A stretch of DNA of 54,443 bases from CAIVND01 sp035532075 (GTDB taxonomy: Bacteria > Actinomycetota > Acidimicrobiia > Acidimicrobiales > Bog-793). The translations under genes and the position numbers were made by a program. Of the stretch, positions 1-7,859 are shown piece after piece. Location: assembly GCA_035532075.1 (NCBI GenBank), contig DATKRV010000020.1, positions 1-54,443 of the forward strand, given 5' to 3'. Position 1 is the first letter of the stretch. Every line of letters starts with the position of its first letter. Under the pieces are notes generated by a model. It saw nothing but the letters and a program-made list of their open reading frames with translations, did not search any database and was not told the DNA's origin.

Positions 1-1349
1 CCGTCGGCATCAACGAGGGTGATCTCGGGGAGTTCGCGATAGACAAGGGCGGGGCTTGGAGGAGGCAGCCGACCGGGCCATGGCATGGCTGATCTCTTGG
101 ACTGGCGGGGAATCGGCTCACCGAACGCAAAATAGGAGACCCGCTCGATCGGACCGCGCCCACCGTCGAGTCGCGCCTGCATCACCATGTTCTGACCGAG
201 CATTCCCTCGAGACGCGCGCAGATCCGTGCCATCTCATCGTCATCATCGCGTGCCTGGTCCCAGAACCCGAGCTGACTTCCCTGCGCATCGATCACCTCA
301 TGGGCGCGAAGCGAGAGCGCGCTCACGCCAAGTGCAGTCGGAGACTCGTCAAAATTCATCTGGTCCTCTCCGCCCAACCACGAAGCAAGCTGCCAACCCA
401 TGCGCTCCGCCAGCGCGCGTGCATCCCAACCGTGACCACGTTGCCAAAGACGCGTATCTGTTCGTGCATCGCTTCTGATGACACTGAGTTCACAGATCGT
501 GCAACAAAGACCACGCGCACGAACCAGCTCACAGAACGCCTCACTCAACGTGGCTGCGCTCTCAAGGAGAATCTCCATCTCATCAACGGGTTCATCAAAA
601 TGCTGAAGACGAACGATCTCCTCCTCGTTGCTGTAGTTCGCGTGCCAGACCAGCTCTCGTGCGCAGGCGCGCTGTTGCGCGAAAAATCCCCGCATACCAA
701 AACGTTCCAGGACATCATTCTCCCGGAGCTGCGCGAACGCGCCAAGGGTACGGATGCCGAGGCGTTCCAGCAGACCGCTCAACCCCGGCTCACCGATCAG
801 GCCAACAGGGAGGTCTGCCAGGAACACCGCCGTATCGCCAGGTGGGACGATCACTCCCTCCCGGGCGGCGAGTGTCGCGCCAAATGATCCCTCTGCAATT
901 CCGATCTCCCAGTCGCATTGGCCTTCCCGGCTCTCCATGAGGCCACGTAGGGTCTGATCGATCACATGAACCAACGCGCGTTCGCCACCGAAATACCGGG
1001 TAGGACCGCGAGTGGGGATCACTATCCAACCCGGCTCGCGCACGATGAGGTTTGGTGCCAGCTCATGGATCTTCTGAACGACATGGGTGAATGCATGAAA
1101 CTCGGCTGCTCGGTCTCTCGCGAGACGCGCGAGATCCGGAGATTGTCTCTCCGCCTCCCTGATGTGCTGTCCGATCGAAACGCCGTGCGCACGTGCTCGC
1201 GAGGAGGCAGCGAGCACACGGCCGTTCTCTACGACAACTGCTGCGAGATCAGCGGCGACGGAGTGGACAACGATCGGCCAGTGGGGAAAAACAACCACCA
1301 GCATGCGCTCGGGTAGATCATTCCCTGACCGAAACGATGCAGCATGCAT
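1..1349 (-). CDS. imuB: ImuB, Y-family polymerase-like mutasome subunit (3' end outside window)
   Basis: The reading frame stays open from ATG 1349 to the left edge, about 449 codons, so the C-terminus is missing. It begins near LPERMLVVVFPHWPIVV, the ImuB form of the first Y-polymerase strand. The catalytic acidic residues of active Y-family enzymes (the DxD start and the SxDE motif) are absent; the latter region reads IVIPTRGPTRYFGGE. ImuB is known as a catalytically dead adaptor that links ImuA and the error-prone polymerase DnaE2 to the sliding clamp. The ATG at 1349 follows the imuA TAG with no gap, so translation is probably coupled; ATG 1304 is a second possible start. dnaE2 may lie beyond the left edge (inference). 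Confidence 0.88.
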   Translation of the reverse strand, partial: MHAASFRSGNDLPERMLVVVFPHWPIVVHSVAADLAAVVVENGRVLAASSRARAHGVSIGQHIREAERQSPDLARLARDRAAEFHAFTHVVQKIHELAPNLIVREPGWIVIPTRGPTRYFGGERALVHVIDQTLRGLMESREGQCDWEIGIAEGSFGATLAAREGVIVPPGDTAVFLADLPVGLIGEPGLSGLLERLGIRTLGAFAQLRENDVLERFGMRGFFAQQRACARELVWHANYSNEEEIVRLQHFDEPVDEMEILLESAATLSEAFCELVRARGLCCTICELSVIRSDARTDTRLWQRGHGWDARALAERMGWQLASWLGGEDQMNFDESPTALGVSALSLRAHEVIDAQGSQLGFWDQARDDDDEMARICARLEGMLGQNMVMQARLDGGRGPIERVSYFAFGEPIPRQSKRSAMPWPGRLPPPSPALVYRELPEITLVDAD

Positions 1350-2198
1350 CTACCCGACACCAGACAGGTCGTCGCCAGTCAGGCCGTCATCAGACAGGCC
1401 GACGCCATGAAGGCCGATGTGGACGGGTACGTGATCTTCTCCATCGAGCGGAAGACAAGACTCAGCTCCCGGAAGGACAAGTTCATACACCTCGCGCACC
1501 GGAGAGCCGCGTCGATATGTGATCTCGACGCGTATCTGACGGCCGGCAAGATGTCCCTCACCGTGTCCAATACCAACACAGCTGCTCTTGGTGACCTCGA
1601 TCAGGGTGTCGGGAATCTCTGGCCAATGGCGTTGACCTGTGACCTTCAGAGATGAACCGGCGCGCGTCGACGATGGAGCAAGAACCAGCAGCACGCAGCG
1701 ATACTCACGCGCGCGACGTTGCAGACGCCTGGCATCATGAGCACTGACCGGTTGATCGGCGCCAAGGAGAACGAGTGAACAGGCCTCCATCAGGATTGAT
1801 GCTGCCCCCGCCACCCGTTCAATCGGATGAGGGATCAGCACGAGATGATCGAGTGCGACACCGAGCTCTGACGCACTCAGAAGACTCACACGGGAGAGGT
1901 TGAGTATGCCAACCCAGTGCTTTGCACGCGTGGAACCAGCACACAGTCCCAGCGCGAGCGAGGTCGCTCCCTGGCCCTGCGCACCACCGATCAACACCGT
2001 GTTGCCGTACTGGAGACCACGGGATTCAAAAAGTGCAGCAAACGCCGGAGAGAGCACAAGACTCTGCTCGTTCGCGGAAAGATCGCGCGTACCCCGGTGG
2101 ACCTCTTCGGCAAGTGCCTGGTAGCGGGCCCGGCGAAGCGGATCATCGACGACCTGGGAGGCAGGCAGCAGCGACCGATCAGGAGGAACGCGAGTCAC
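1350..2198 (-). CDS. imuA: ImuA-like RecA-fold protein of the SOS mutasome
   Basis: This 282-residue protein has a degenerate RecA/P-loop core: the Walker A position reads GGAQGQGATS, with the usual lysine replaced by alanine. Family and position match actinobacterial ImuA', which partners ImuB and DnaE2 in damage-induced mutagenesis. The GTG start at 2198 is supported by GGAGG seven bases upstream. It is the first gene of a leftward operon: the next gene, imuB, begins at the base after its stop. The start lies about 30 bp from a perfect LexA-type palindrome, so SOS induction is expected. Assignment rests on sequence features plus the imuB neighbour. Confidence 0.8.
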   Translation of the reverse strand: MTRVPPDRSLLPASQVVDDPLRRARYQALAEEVHRGTRDLSANEQSLVLSPAFAALFESRGLQYGNTVLIGGAQGQGATSLALGLCAGSTRAKHWVGILNLSRVSLLSASELGVALDHLVLIPHPIERVAGAASILMEACSLVLLGADQPVSAHDARRLQRRAREYRCVLLVLAPSSTRAGSSLKVTGQRHWPEIPDTLIEVTKSSCVGIGHGEGHLAGRQIRVEITYRRGSPVREVYELVLPGAESCLPLDGEDHVPVHIGLHGVGLSDDGLTGDDLSGVG

Positions 2199-2228
2199 GG
2201 GCCATCCTCCATAGGCGGCTCAGCCTAC

Positions 2229-2260
2229 AGTATTTATCGAACATATGTTCGATAAATACT
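2229..2260 (-). promoter_or_regulatory. Extended LexA (SOS) box of the imuA-imuB operon
   Basis: Positions 2229-2260 form a perfect 32-bp inverted repeat. Its core at 2237-2252 is TCGAACATATGTTCGA, an exact fit to the actinobacterial/Gram-positive LexA site TCGAAC-N4-GTTCGA. Symmetry continues eight bases beyond the core on each side (AGTATTTA / TAAATACT). It lies 31 bp before the imuA GTG start, where a LexA operator would overlap the promoter. No clear -35 hexamer was recognised. Confidence 0.9.
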
Positions 2261-2262
2261 CC

Positions 2263-2283
2263 CTAGGAGCATGTGTCACTAAC
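2263..2283. repeat. Left target duplication CTAG and left terminal inverted repeat of the IS
   Basis: CTAG at 2263-2266 is followed by the 17-base end repeat at 2267-2283. The matching right end is 3917-3937. The LexA palindrome ends only two bases before this CTAG. Confidence 0.8.
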
Positions 2284-3933
2284 GATTCCGTGCGTCCTGC
2301 TGGAAATGCTTGAAGTGCCAGTTCGCTCGTCGCGATTATGGTCGCGTAACAGCACCGATGAATGGTATTCGCGGGTGATTTGAACGTTCACACCGCCTGC
2401 AGGAACGTTCAGGCTTTCGTTGTCACCATCTTCGCTGTTGTGGTGAAGTTGAAGAGCTTCCTCAGATTGTGACACGCCGCGAGGAGGTCCCACTCGGCCG
2501 TTGCCCCCTCGATCCCACGCAGCAACAGACGCTTGCCTCCCTGACAGGTGTCGATCTGTCCAAAGACCGGCTCGACGATCGTCTTTCGGCGTGCATAGGC
2601 AGCCCTGCCGGGTTTCGTCCGTAGTTTTCTTGCCATGCGTTCTTTCGCTGAGAGGTTTCGTGGGATGCGTCCCCGCGGTGTCGCTGGCATCACCTCTTCG
2701 TGGCGGAGCCGACCGGTCGCGATGTAGGCGTCGACTCCTCGGGCTGTTGCGGCTTTGACGTTGTCTTCGCTGAAATACCCGGCGTCGCAGAGGAGTCTCC
2801 GGGGAGAGGTGCCGGTGTTCTTGTTCATCTGGTCGAGCATCGAAGGAAGCGTTGGGCAGTCCGAGGAGCGATTGTCAAGAGAGGTGGCGACGATCACCTG
2901 GTGGACCCCGTCGACGATGGCCTGGGCGTTGTAGCAGTAGTGGAACGAGCCATCCGAGGTTTTCATGATGCGGCTGTCGGGATCGGTGAAGTTCGCCTGG
3001 GCGGTGTCTTTTGGAACCGCCACCGAGGCCGCTTCGGCCGCCTTTTGTTCGACCTCGACATCTTCGAGTCCTGCCTTTGTGGCTCTCTCCCGGGCTGTTG
3101 TCGCTGCCGCTTCTTTAGCTCTCTCCTCGAGGTCTGCCTTGGCCTTTCGCATCACCGCGAGACGGTGCTCGCGTCGGGCGAGCTCGCGCGGGAGGTCCTC
3201 GTTCCTCTTGTCCTTGCCAAAGGCCCTGTCCTCCCTTGCGTCGGTGACCTCGGCGTCGTGCAAAAGATCGTCGACCTCGGCTGCGAGGATGCGCTCTTTG
3301 TCGCTGAGATGGCGATAGCTCATCGCCTTTCTCCGCGACGCGTTGGCGCGGACCTTGGTTCCGTCGAGTGCGACGGTCCCCAAGGTGACCATGCCCGCCT
3401 CTCTGCACAGCTCAAGGCTTGTCCGGAACAGCTCGCGCAAAGCGACGAGGTGACGCCGGCGAAAGCGGGCGATCGAGCGGAAGTCGGGTGTCTGGTTCGC
3501 AGACAGCCAGCGGAAGGCAACGACGTCAGAACACGCCAGCTCGATTGCGCGCGACGAGCGCGTGCCGGTGGTGTAGCCATAGAGAAGGATCTTCAGCATC
3601 AGGCGGGGGTCATAGGGAGGGTAACCACGGACCTCTCTGTAAGAAGAGAGGAAGGGCTCGAGGTCCAACACCTCCTCGACGAGATCGCTGACAAAGCGCG
3701 CCAGGTGGTTCTCTCCCAACCAGTCGTCAAGCGAGGGCGGAACGAGGAACTGTTGTCTGGGGTCATAGTGGCGAAACATCTTGTTCACCCCACCCGTGAG
3801 GCGCTCATGCTGAGCCTCGAAAGGGGTGACATCCACGGCAAACAGTTGCTCATCACGCTGGTCATTGGCCATGATCCAAGTCTTGCCGATGGCGAGCAAA
3901 ATCGCGAATCGTGACGGTTAGTGACCCAGGCTC
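2267..3933 (-). mobile_element. Complete IS1182-family insertion sequence
   Basis: A 1,667-bp element carries one intact transposase gene. Its ends are imperfect inverted repeats: the left end is GAGCATGTGTCACTAAC (from 2267) and the right end read inward is GAGCCTGGGTCACTAAC (from 3933), 15 of 17 identical. A direct CTAG lies on both sides (2263-2266 and 3934-3937), consistent with a 4-bp target duplication and a fairly recent insertion. The ends were delimited by eye. Confidence 0.85.
2409..3869 (-). CDS. IS1182-family transposase
   Basis: The product (about 486 residues from ATG 3869; a TTG start at 3899 would add ten) has the family layout. An N-terminal DUF772-type region (LVPPSLDDWLGENHLARFV) is followed by the stretch GTVALDGTKVRANAS holding the first catalytic aspartate. 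A charged helical insertion comes next, then the second aspartate region LLCDAGYFSEDN, and the C-terminal glutamate region KTIVEPVFGQID. No frameshift or stop is seen, so the enzyme may be active. It reads leftward inside a complete element and its only role is mobility of that element. Confidence 0.93.
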   Translation of the reverse strand, partial: ANDQRDEQLFAVDVTPFEAQHERLTGGVNKMFRHYDPRQQFLVPPSLDDWLGENHLARFVSDLVEEVLDLEPFLSSYREVRGYPPYDPRLMLKILLYGYTTGTRSSRAIELACSDVVAFRWLSANQTPDFRSIARFRRRHLVALRELFRTSLELCREAGMVTLGTVALDGTKVRANASRRKAMSYRHLSDKERILAAEVDDLLHDAEVTDAREDRAFGKDKRNEDLPRELARREHRLAVMRKAKADLEERAKEAAATTARERATKAGLEDVEVEQKAAEAASVAVPKDTAQANFTDPDSRIMKTSDGSFHYCYNAQAIVDGVHQVIVATSLDNRSSDCPTLPSMLDQMNKNTGTSPRRLLCDAGYFSEDNVKAATARGVDAYIATGRLRHEEVMPATPRGRIPRNLSAKERMARKLRTKPGRAAYARRKTIVEPVFGQIDTCQGGKRLLLRGIEGATAEWDLLAACHNLRKLFNFTTTAKMVTTKA

Positions 3934-3937
3934 CTAG
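3917..3937. repeat. Right terminal inverted repeat of the IS and right target duplication CTAG
   Basis: GTTAGTGACCCAGGCTC at 3917-3933 is the inverse of the left end with two mismatches, followed by CTAG at 3934-3937. The CTAG also supplies the TAG stop of the neighbouring leftward membrane-protein gene, so the duplication left that stop unchanged. Confidence 0.8.
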
Positions 3938-4149
3938 TGTCCCCCTGAGCCCCGAAGGAACCGGTACGCCAGAGCCACGGCCGCGACAACGACCGCCGCC
4001 TCAATGAAGAAGGCGAACACCCCGAGAATCACGTGCACGATGGTGGAGAGAAAGACCAGCACGAGCACGACTCCGACACTGCTCGCGATGACCCGCACCG
4101 GTGACGGGCTCATGTTGCGCCCCATGTTGCGCTTTGTGGGCTGTAGCAA
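3934..4149 (-). CDS. Small membrane protein of unknown function
   Basis: About 71 residues from a TTG start at 4149, chosen because GGGAGG lies upstream at suitable spacing; the frame remains open to 4221 but without a good ribosome site. Two hydrophobic segments make up most of the protein (VIASSVGVVLVLVFLSTIV and the following stretch to ALAYRF), with a short basic C-terminus ending RGSGGH. The stop TAG is part of the CTAG duplicated by the adjacent IS. It is divergent from glnD with about 116 bp between starts. I do not recognise a named family. Confidence 0.55.
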   Translation of the reverse strand: MLQPTKRNMGRNMSPSPVRVIASSVGVVLVLVFLSTIVHVILGVFAFFIEAAVVVAAVALAYRFLRGSGGH

Positions 4150-4265
4150 CGGACCCACCTCCCTCACTCGTCCCCTCCCCACCCTAGCGACATTCAAAAA
4201 GACTCGACGAGATATCGCCACAACCGACTCTGACCAACAATATTGGTCTGCGGTTTCGATCGATC

Positions 4266-6659
4266 ATGGATGATCACGTAGCCTTGGCCATCATGGCAAC
4301 CCCACCAGGCAGAGCGCGCCCTCCAGGAACAACCCGGGCAAACGAAATTCGAGAGGCGCGTGCCCGGCTCACCGACGCGGTACTCAAAGGGGATCTCGCT
4401 GCCGCTGACTTTCCCACCCAGTACGCAAGGGTCTGTGACCAATGGCTGTCATCGCTCTTCGAAGAGGCAACCGAGGGAACGTCGCGCGGCTGCGCACTCG
4501 TTGCAGTTGGAGGATACGGAAGAGGCGAGCTGACGCCGGGAAGCGACCTCGATCTTGTGCTGCTCCACAAGGGAAGACGGCACCACGAGGAGATCGCGAA
4601 CACCATCTGGTATGCAGTCTGGGACAGCGGAATTCGCCTCGACCACAGCGTCCGAACGAAGAAAGAGGCGGTCTCAATAGCGAGAGAGAACCTCAAGGTG
4701 GTTCTCGGGCTGCTCGATGGACGCGTCATTGCGGGAGACGAAGAGCTCGCGACGCCGGTCTTTGTCGGGTCGCGAGATCTCTGGCGCCGCGAGTGGCAGC
4801 GGTACCTTCCCGAACTCGAAGATTCGGTGCTGACAAGGCACAGAGCCTCAGGCGAACTCGCATTCCTGCTTGAGCCAGATCTCAAACTCTCGGAGGGAGG
4901 CCTTCGCGACATCGGCGTGCTGCGAGCGTTCGGCGAGGCGCTTCCCGAGATCAGTGAGCTTGCAACTTCGGTTCAGGTACGACAGGCCGAACGCGTCATC
5001 GTCGCAGCGCGCGTCGCGGTGCAGTGCCGCACCTCGGCCGCGGGCGATCGACTGTTGCTCCAAGAACAAGACCAAGTCGCGGAGACGCTCGGCTACGAAG
5101 ATGCCGACCGACTGATGGCCGCAATCGCCGAGGCTGGGCGGGCGATCACAACAGCCGGGAACGAGGGGTGGAGACGCGTCCATCTCTTTGAACAGTCAGA
5201 AAATCAGATCGATTCGCCCGACACCGAACTCGGCTCTGGAGTGATCTGGAGGCGAGGCGAGATCGCGCTCCGTAGCGATGCCGATCTGGAACATCATCCC
5301 GAACTCACAATGAAAGTCGCGCTTGCAGCGGCAGAGCGCAATGCCCTGATCGAACGCGCCACGCTCGATCGGCTCGAGCACGACACTCCAGCTCCTACGG
5401 TCCCTTGGTCAGATGAGTTGCGCAGCGCGTTCATTTCGCTGTTGCAGACTGGGGATGCCCTCGTGCCGGTCATCGAATCGCTCGACCAGCGAAGGCTCTT
5501 CGAGCGCTTCGTTCCCGAGTGGACAACCGTCCGGAATCGACCGCAACGCAATGCATACCATCGGTTCACCGTCGATCGACACCTGCTTGAGGCGATCGCT
5601 CGCTCGGCTGAGCATCTCGGCTCCGTTGGTCGCCCCGATCTCCTCGTCATGGCTGCGATGCTGCACGACATCGGCAAGGGCACCCCGGGAGATCACTCCA
5701 AGGTCGGCATGCAACTTGCCTCGGCGATCGCGACGCGCATGGGATTTGACGATCAAGATGTCGCGACTCTTGTGCATCTCGTTCAGTACCACCTCATACT
5801 CCCCGAATGCGCGACACGACGCGACATCGACGACCCCGCCACCTCAGCACTCGTCGCCAAACTGGTCGGCGATCACAACACCTTGGAGCTGCTTGCCGCG
5901 CTGACCGAGGCCGACGGCCAAGCGACGGGCACATCCGCATGGGGCCCCTGGAAATCGGAGCTTGTCACCAACCTGGTGCAGCACGTCAGAGCGATCTTCG
6001 ATGGCATCGAACCACCGGAACCTCAGCGCTTTGTGCCTACCGCCGAACAGATCGAGCTGCTCGAACGCCACGAGATCGCTCTGCTTGCCCACGGCCGACA
6101 CGTCACCGTCGTCGCTCCCGATCGCACGGGGCTTCTTGCCGCAGTCACCGGTGCACTTGCGCTTCACGGTTGCAACGTACGACGCGCGTCGGCCGTCGAG
6201 GGGATTCCCGGTATGGCGCTTGAGAATTTTGATGTCGAACCGACCTTCGATCGACCAGTCAATTGGAGTCGCGTCGAACAGGAGGTGATCGAGGGGCTCT
6301 CGAACGCCACACCATTTGGTGAACTGCTGCGCGCGCGAGACAACACCTACGCGCCGCGCCGTCCCTCATCTGCCTATCCGACGAAGTCCCACGCAAAGAT
6401 CGTCAACGACGTCTCTGATCGCGCCTCGGTCATCGAAGTCCGTGCAAATGACCGCCTCGGGCTCTTGCACAGCATCACCACCACGCTCGCCGAAAAGGGG
6501 ATCGACGTCGTCTCCGCACTGGTCGATACGCTCGGCCACGAGGTCATCGACACCTTCTATGTGCGTGACCGCGAGGGCCACAAGCTGAGCGACCCGGCGA
6601 TCATGAACGAGGTCACCTCGGCCCTTGAGGAGGTCATTTCGAGCGGCTCGGAGCGCTAG
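4266..6659 (+). CDS. glnD: [Protein-PII] uridylyl/adenylyltransferase GlnD
   Basis: This 797-residue protein has all four GlnD parts in order. The nucleotidyltransferase domain holds the motif GGYGRGELTPGSDLDLV (about residues 82-98). A helical linker follows, then an HD domain with HRFTVDRHLLEAI and LHDIGKG (about 430-475), and two C-terminal ACT domains (about 610-690 and 720-797) that sense glutamine. GlnD attaches nucleotide to PII when glutamine is low and removes it when glutamine is high. No amtB or PII gene is adjacent, unlike the common actinobacterial amtB-glnK-glnD order. The start at 4266 lacks a clear ribosome site; ATG 4293 is an alternative. Confidence 0.93.
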   Translation: MDDHVALAIMATPPGRARPPGTTRANEIREARARLTDAVLKGDLAAADFPTQYARVCDQWLSSLFEEATEGTSRGCALVAVGGYGRGELTPGSDLDLVLLHKGRRHHEEIANTIWYAVWDSGIRLDHSVRTKKEAVSIARENLKVVLGLLDGRVIAGDEELATPVFVGSRDLWRREWQRYLPELEDSVLTRHRASGELAFLLEPDLKLSEGGLRDIGVLRAFGEALPEISELATSVQVRQAERVIVAARVAVQCRTSAAGDRLLLQEQDQVAETLGYEDADRLMAAIAEAGRAITTAGNEGWRRVHLFEQSENQIDSPDTELGSGVIWRRGEIALRSDADLEHHPELTMKVALAAAERNALIERATLDRLEHDTPAPTVPWSDELRSAFISLLQTGDALVPVIESLDQRRLFERFVPEWTTVRNRPQRNAYHRFTVDRHLLEAIARSAEHLGSVGRPDLLVMAAMLHDIGKGTPGDHSKVGMQLASAIATRMGFDDQDVATLVHLVQYHLILPECATRRDIDDPATSALVAKLVGDHNTLELLAALTEADGQATGTSAWGPWKSELVTNLVQHVRAIFDGIEPPEPQRFVPTAEQIELLERHEIALLAHGRHVTVVAPDRTGLLAAVTGALALHGCNVRRASAVEGIPGMALENFDVEPTFDRPVNWSRVEQEVIEGLSNATPFGELLRARDNTYAPRRPSSAYPTKSHAKIVNDVSDRASVIEVRANDRLGLLHSITTTLAEKGIDVVSALVDTLGHEVIDTFYVRDREGHKLSDPAIMNEVTSALEEVISSGSER

Positions 6660-6735
6660 CACGACAATCTCTCAACTCGGAGCAGTACTGCCCGGGAGGA
6701 CCGGGATCCTCTGGTTTGAGGCGGATTTGCCGCTC

Positions 6736-6769
6736 AATTGCAGTTTTTCTCCCCCCGTGACCTGCAATT
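6736..6769. repeat. 8-bp inverted repeat downstream of glnD
   Basis: AATTGCAG (6736-6743) and CTGCAATT (6762-6769) are perfect inverse copies separated by 18 bases that include a T-run and a C-run. It could be a weak terminator for glnD or a protein-binding dyad; sequence alone does not decide. The rest of 6660-6938 shows no gene. Confidence 0.3.
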
Positions 6770-6938
6770 TCATCAATTTCAGACCCTCGCGGCACAGATT
6801 CACGGATAACATGACGCCAAGCTAATCATTCACCCGACAGACGGTGCGCAAGACCCAAGCGGGGTGTCGTTCGGCAGGAAGACAGTCTCCCTGGACGGCC
6901 GCCTTCATCCAACCGCTCTCACGTTTCGCACATCAAGA

Positions 6939-7073
6939 GGTCTGTCGCCGAACCCGCACAATCGCGAAAAAAGGAGCCGCCAGTATCAACCAGCCAAGGG
7001 CCATCCCCGTCTGCACCTCGTAGGGCACGAGCCCACGGTCCGATCCGCCCTACCGGCGCCGAACCCCGAGACG
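6939..7073 (+). promoter_or_regulatory. Candidate c-di-AMP (ydaO/yuaA-type) riboswitch before the rpf gene
   Basis: The 488-bp gap before the rpf gene holds a block with ydaO-like parts. GCCGAACCCG occurs at 6947-6956 and is nearly repeated as GCCGAACCCC at 7058-7067, matching the pseudo-twofold design of that riboswitch. Between them are an AGGAGCCGCCA stretch, an AAGGGCCATCCCC stretch resembling the family GGGGUGAAUCCC loop, and a perfect stem GTAGGG/CCCTAC (7020-7025 with 7048-7053). GTCT (6940) and AGAC (7069) could close it. In actinobacteria this riboswitch class commonly precedes rpf and other cell-wall hydrolase genes. No covariance search was possible. Confidence 0.5.
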
Positions 7074-7147
7074 CATGCATCAAGACGGCATGCCCGCATC
7101 CTTACCCACCTGGAACCATCTGGTTTTCCACGATCCAAGGAGGCAAG

Positions 7148-7675
7148 ATGCGCAAGCACCCTTTGCTCGCATTCGCCACGACAACGCTTGGCCTCGGTAT
7201 CGGGGCCACCACAATTGGCGTCTCTGGCGCCGCCACATCACGCATGACCCACCGCCGACTCAACGTCGGAGAGACGAAACTCGCCACGCACGGCGGGTCA
7301 ACTGGCCACCAGGCTCGGTCTTCCGGATCCGGGCGCTCCTGGCTCGAAAGATCGGTCATCTTGTCCCAGACAGGGCCGACCGATTTCCTCTTTCCGAGAG
7401 CCAAAGGCCTTCCCCCCGAGATCGGCGCGCCACCGCGAAATCACATCTGGGCGATGCTGAGAGCTTGTGAGTCGGGAGACAACTACCGCGAGAACTCTGG
7501 CAACGGGTACTACGGCGCGTACCAGTTCACGATCACCTCTTGGAACCAAATCGGCGAGGTCGGATTCCCCAACCTCGCGACTCCCGCAGTACAAGACGAG
7601 GCGGCTCAACGCCTGATGGCCATCCAGGGCTGGCACGCCTGGCCAGTGTGCTCTGTCATGCTCGGATTCGCTTGA
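7148..7675 (+). CDS. Secreted resuscitation-promoting factor (Rpf) family protein
   Basis: This 175-residue protein starts behind a perfect AAGGAGG (7137-7143). It has a signal peptide (basic MRKH, hydrophobic core, small residues near position 28), a variable linker, and a C-terminal Rpf lysozyme-like domain from about residue 98. The hallmark stretch RACESGDNYRENSGNGYYGAY contains Glu108 as the likely catalytic residue. Cys107 and Cys168 would form the conserved disulfide. Rpf enzymes cut peptidoglycan and help dormant actinobacterial cells resume growth. No LysM or other anchor is present, so it is probably released. The long leader upstream suggests riboswitch control. Confidence 0.88.
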   Translation: MRKHPLLAFATTTLGLGIGATTIGVSGAATSRMTHRRLNVGETKLATHGGSTGHQARSSGSGRSWLERSVILSQTGPTDFLFPRAKGLPPEIGAPPRNHIWAMLRACESGDNYRENSGNGYYGAYQFTITSWNQIGEVGFPNLATPAVQDEAAQRLMAIQGWHAWPVCSVMLGFA

Positions 7676-7859
7676 CGCCTGTTCAGATCTGTCTCAGTCG
7701 CCACGGTGCGCCAACGCGTACGACGGGCCAGTCGACGCGGGAGACGCCACCTTTGTGACACGAAAGGGACGATGCCCGAGGTACTCTACCTAGGGACTCC
7801 GGTCATAGGCAATCCGGCTCCGACGTGGCGGGCCGGCATACACAATAAGGTGGTGTCCG

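Noticed and set aside
56..1316. Several rightward open frames at the left end
   Set aside because: They oppose the imuB frame, which gives a recognisable protein across the whole stretch.
2700..3914. Rightward 404-codon open frame
   Set aside because: It is the complement of the IS1182 transposase gene; long antisense frames are expected at this GC content.
4226..4265. Near-palindrome around CCAACAATATTGG before glnD
   Set aside because: The dyad is short and imperfect, so a regulator site cannot be claimed.
6235..6250. Second LexA-like site TCGAAC-N4-CTTCGA
   Set aside because: One half deviates from GTTCGA and it lies well inside glnD coding sequence, far from any start.
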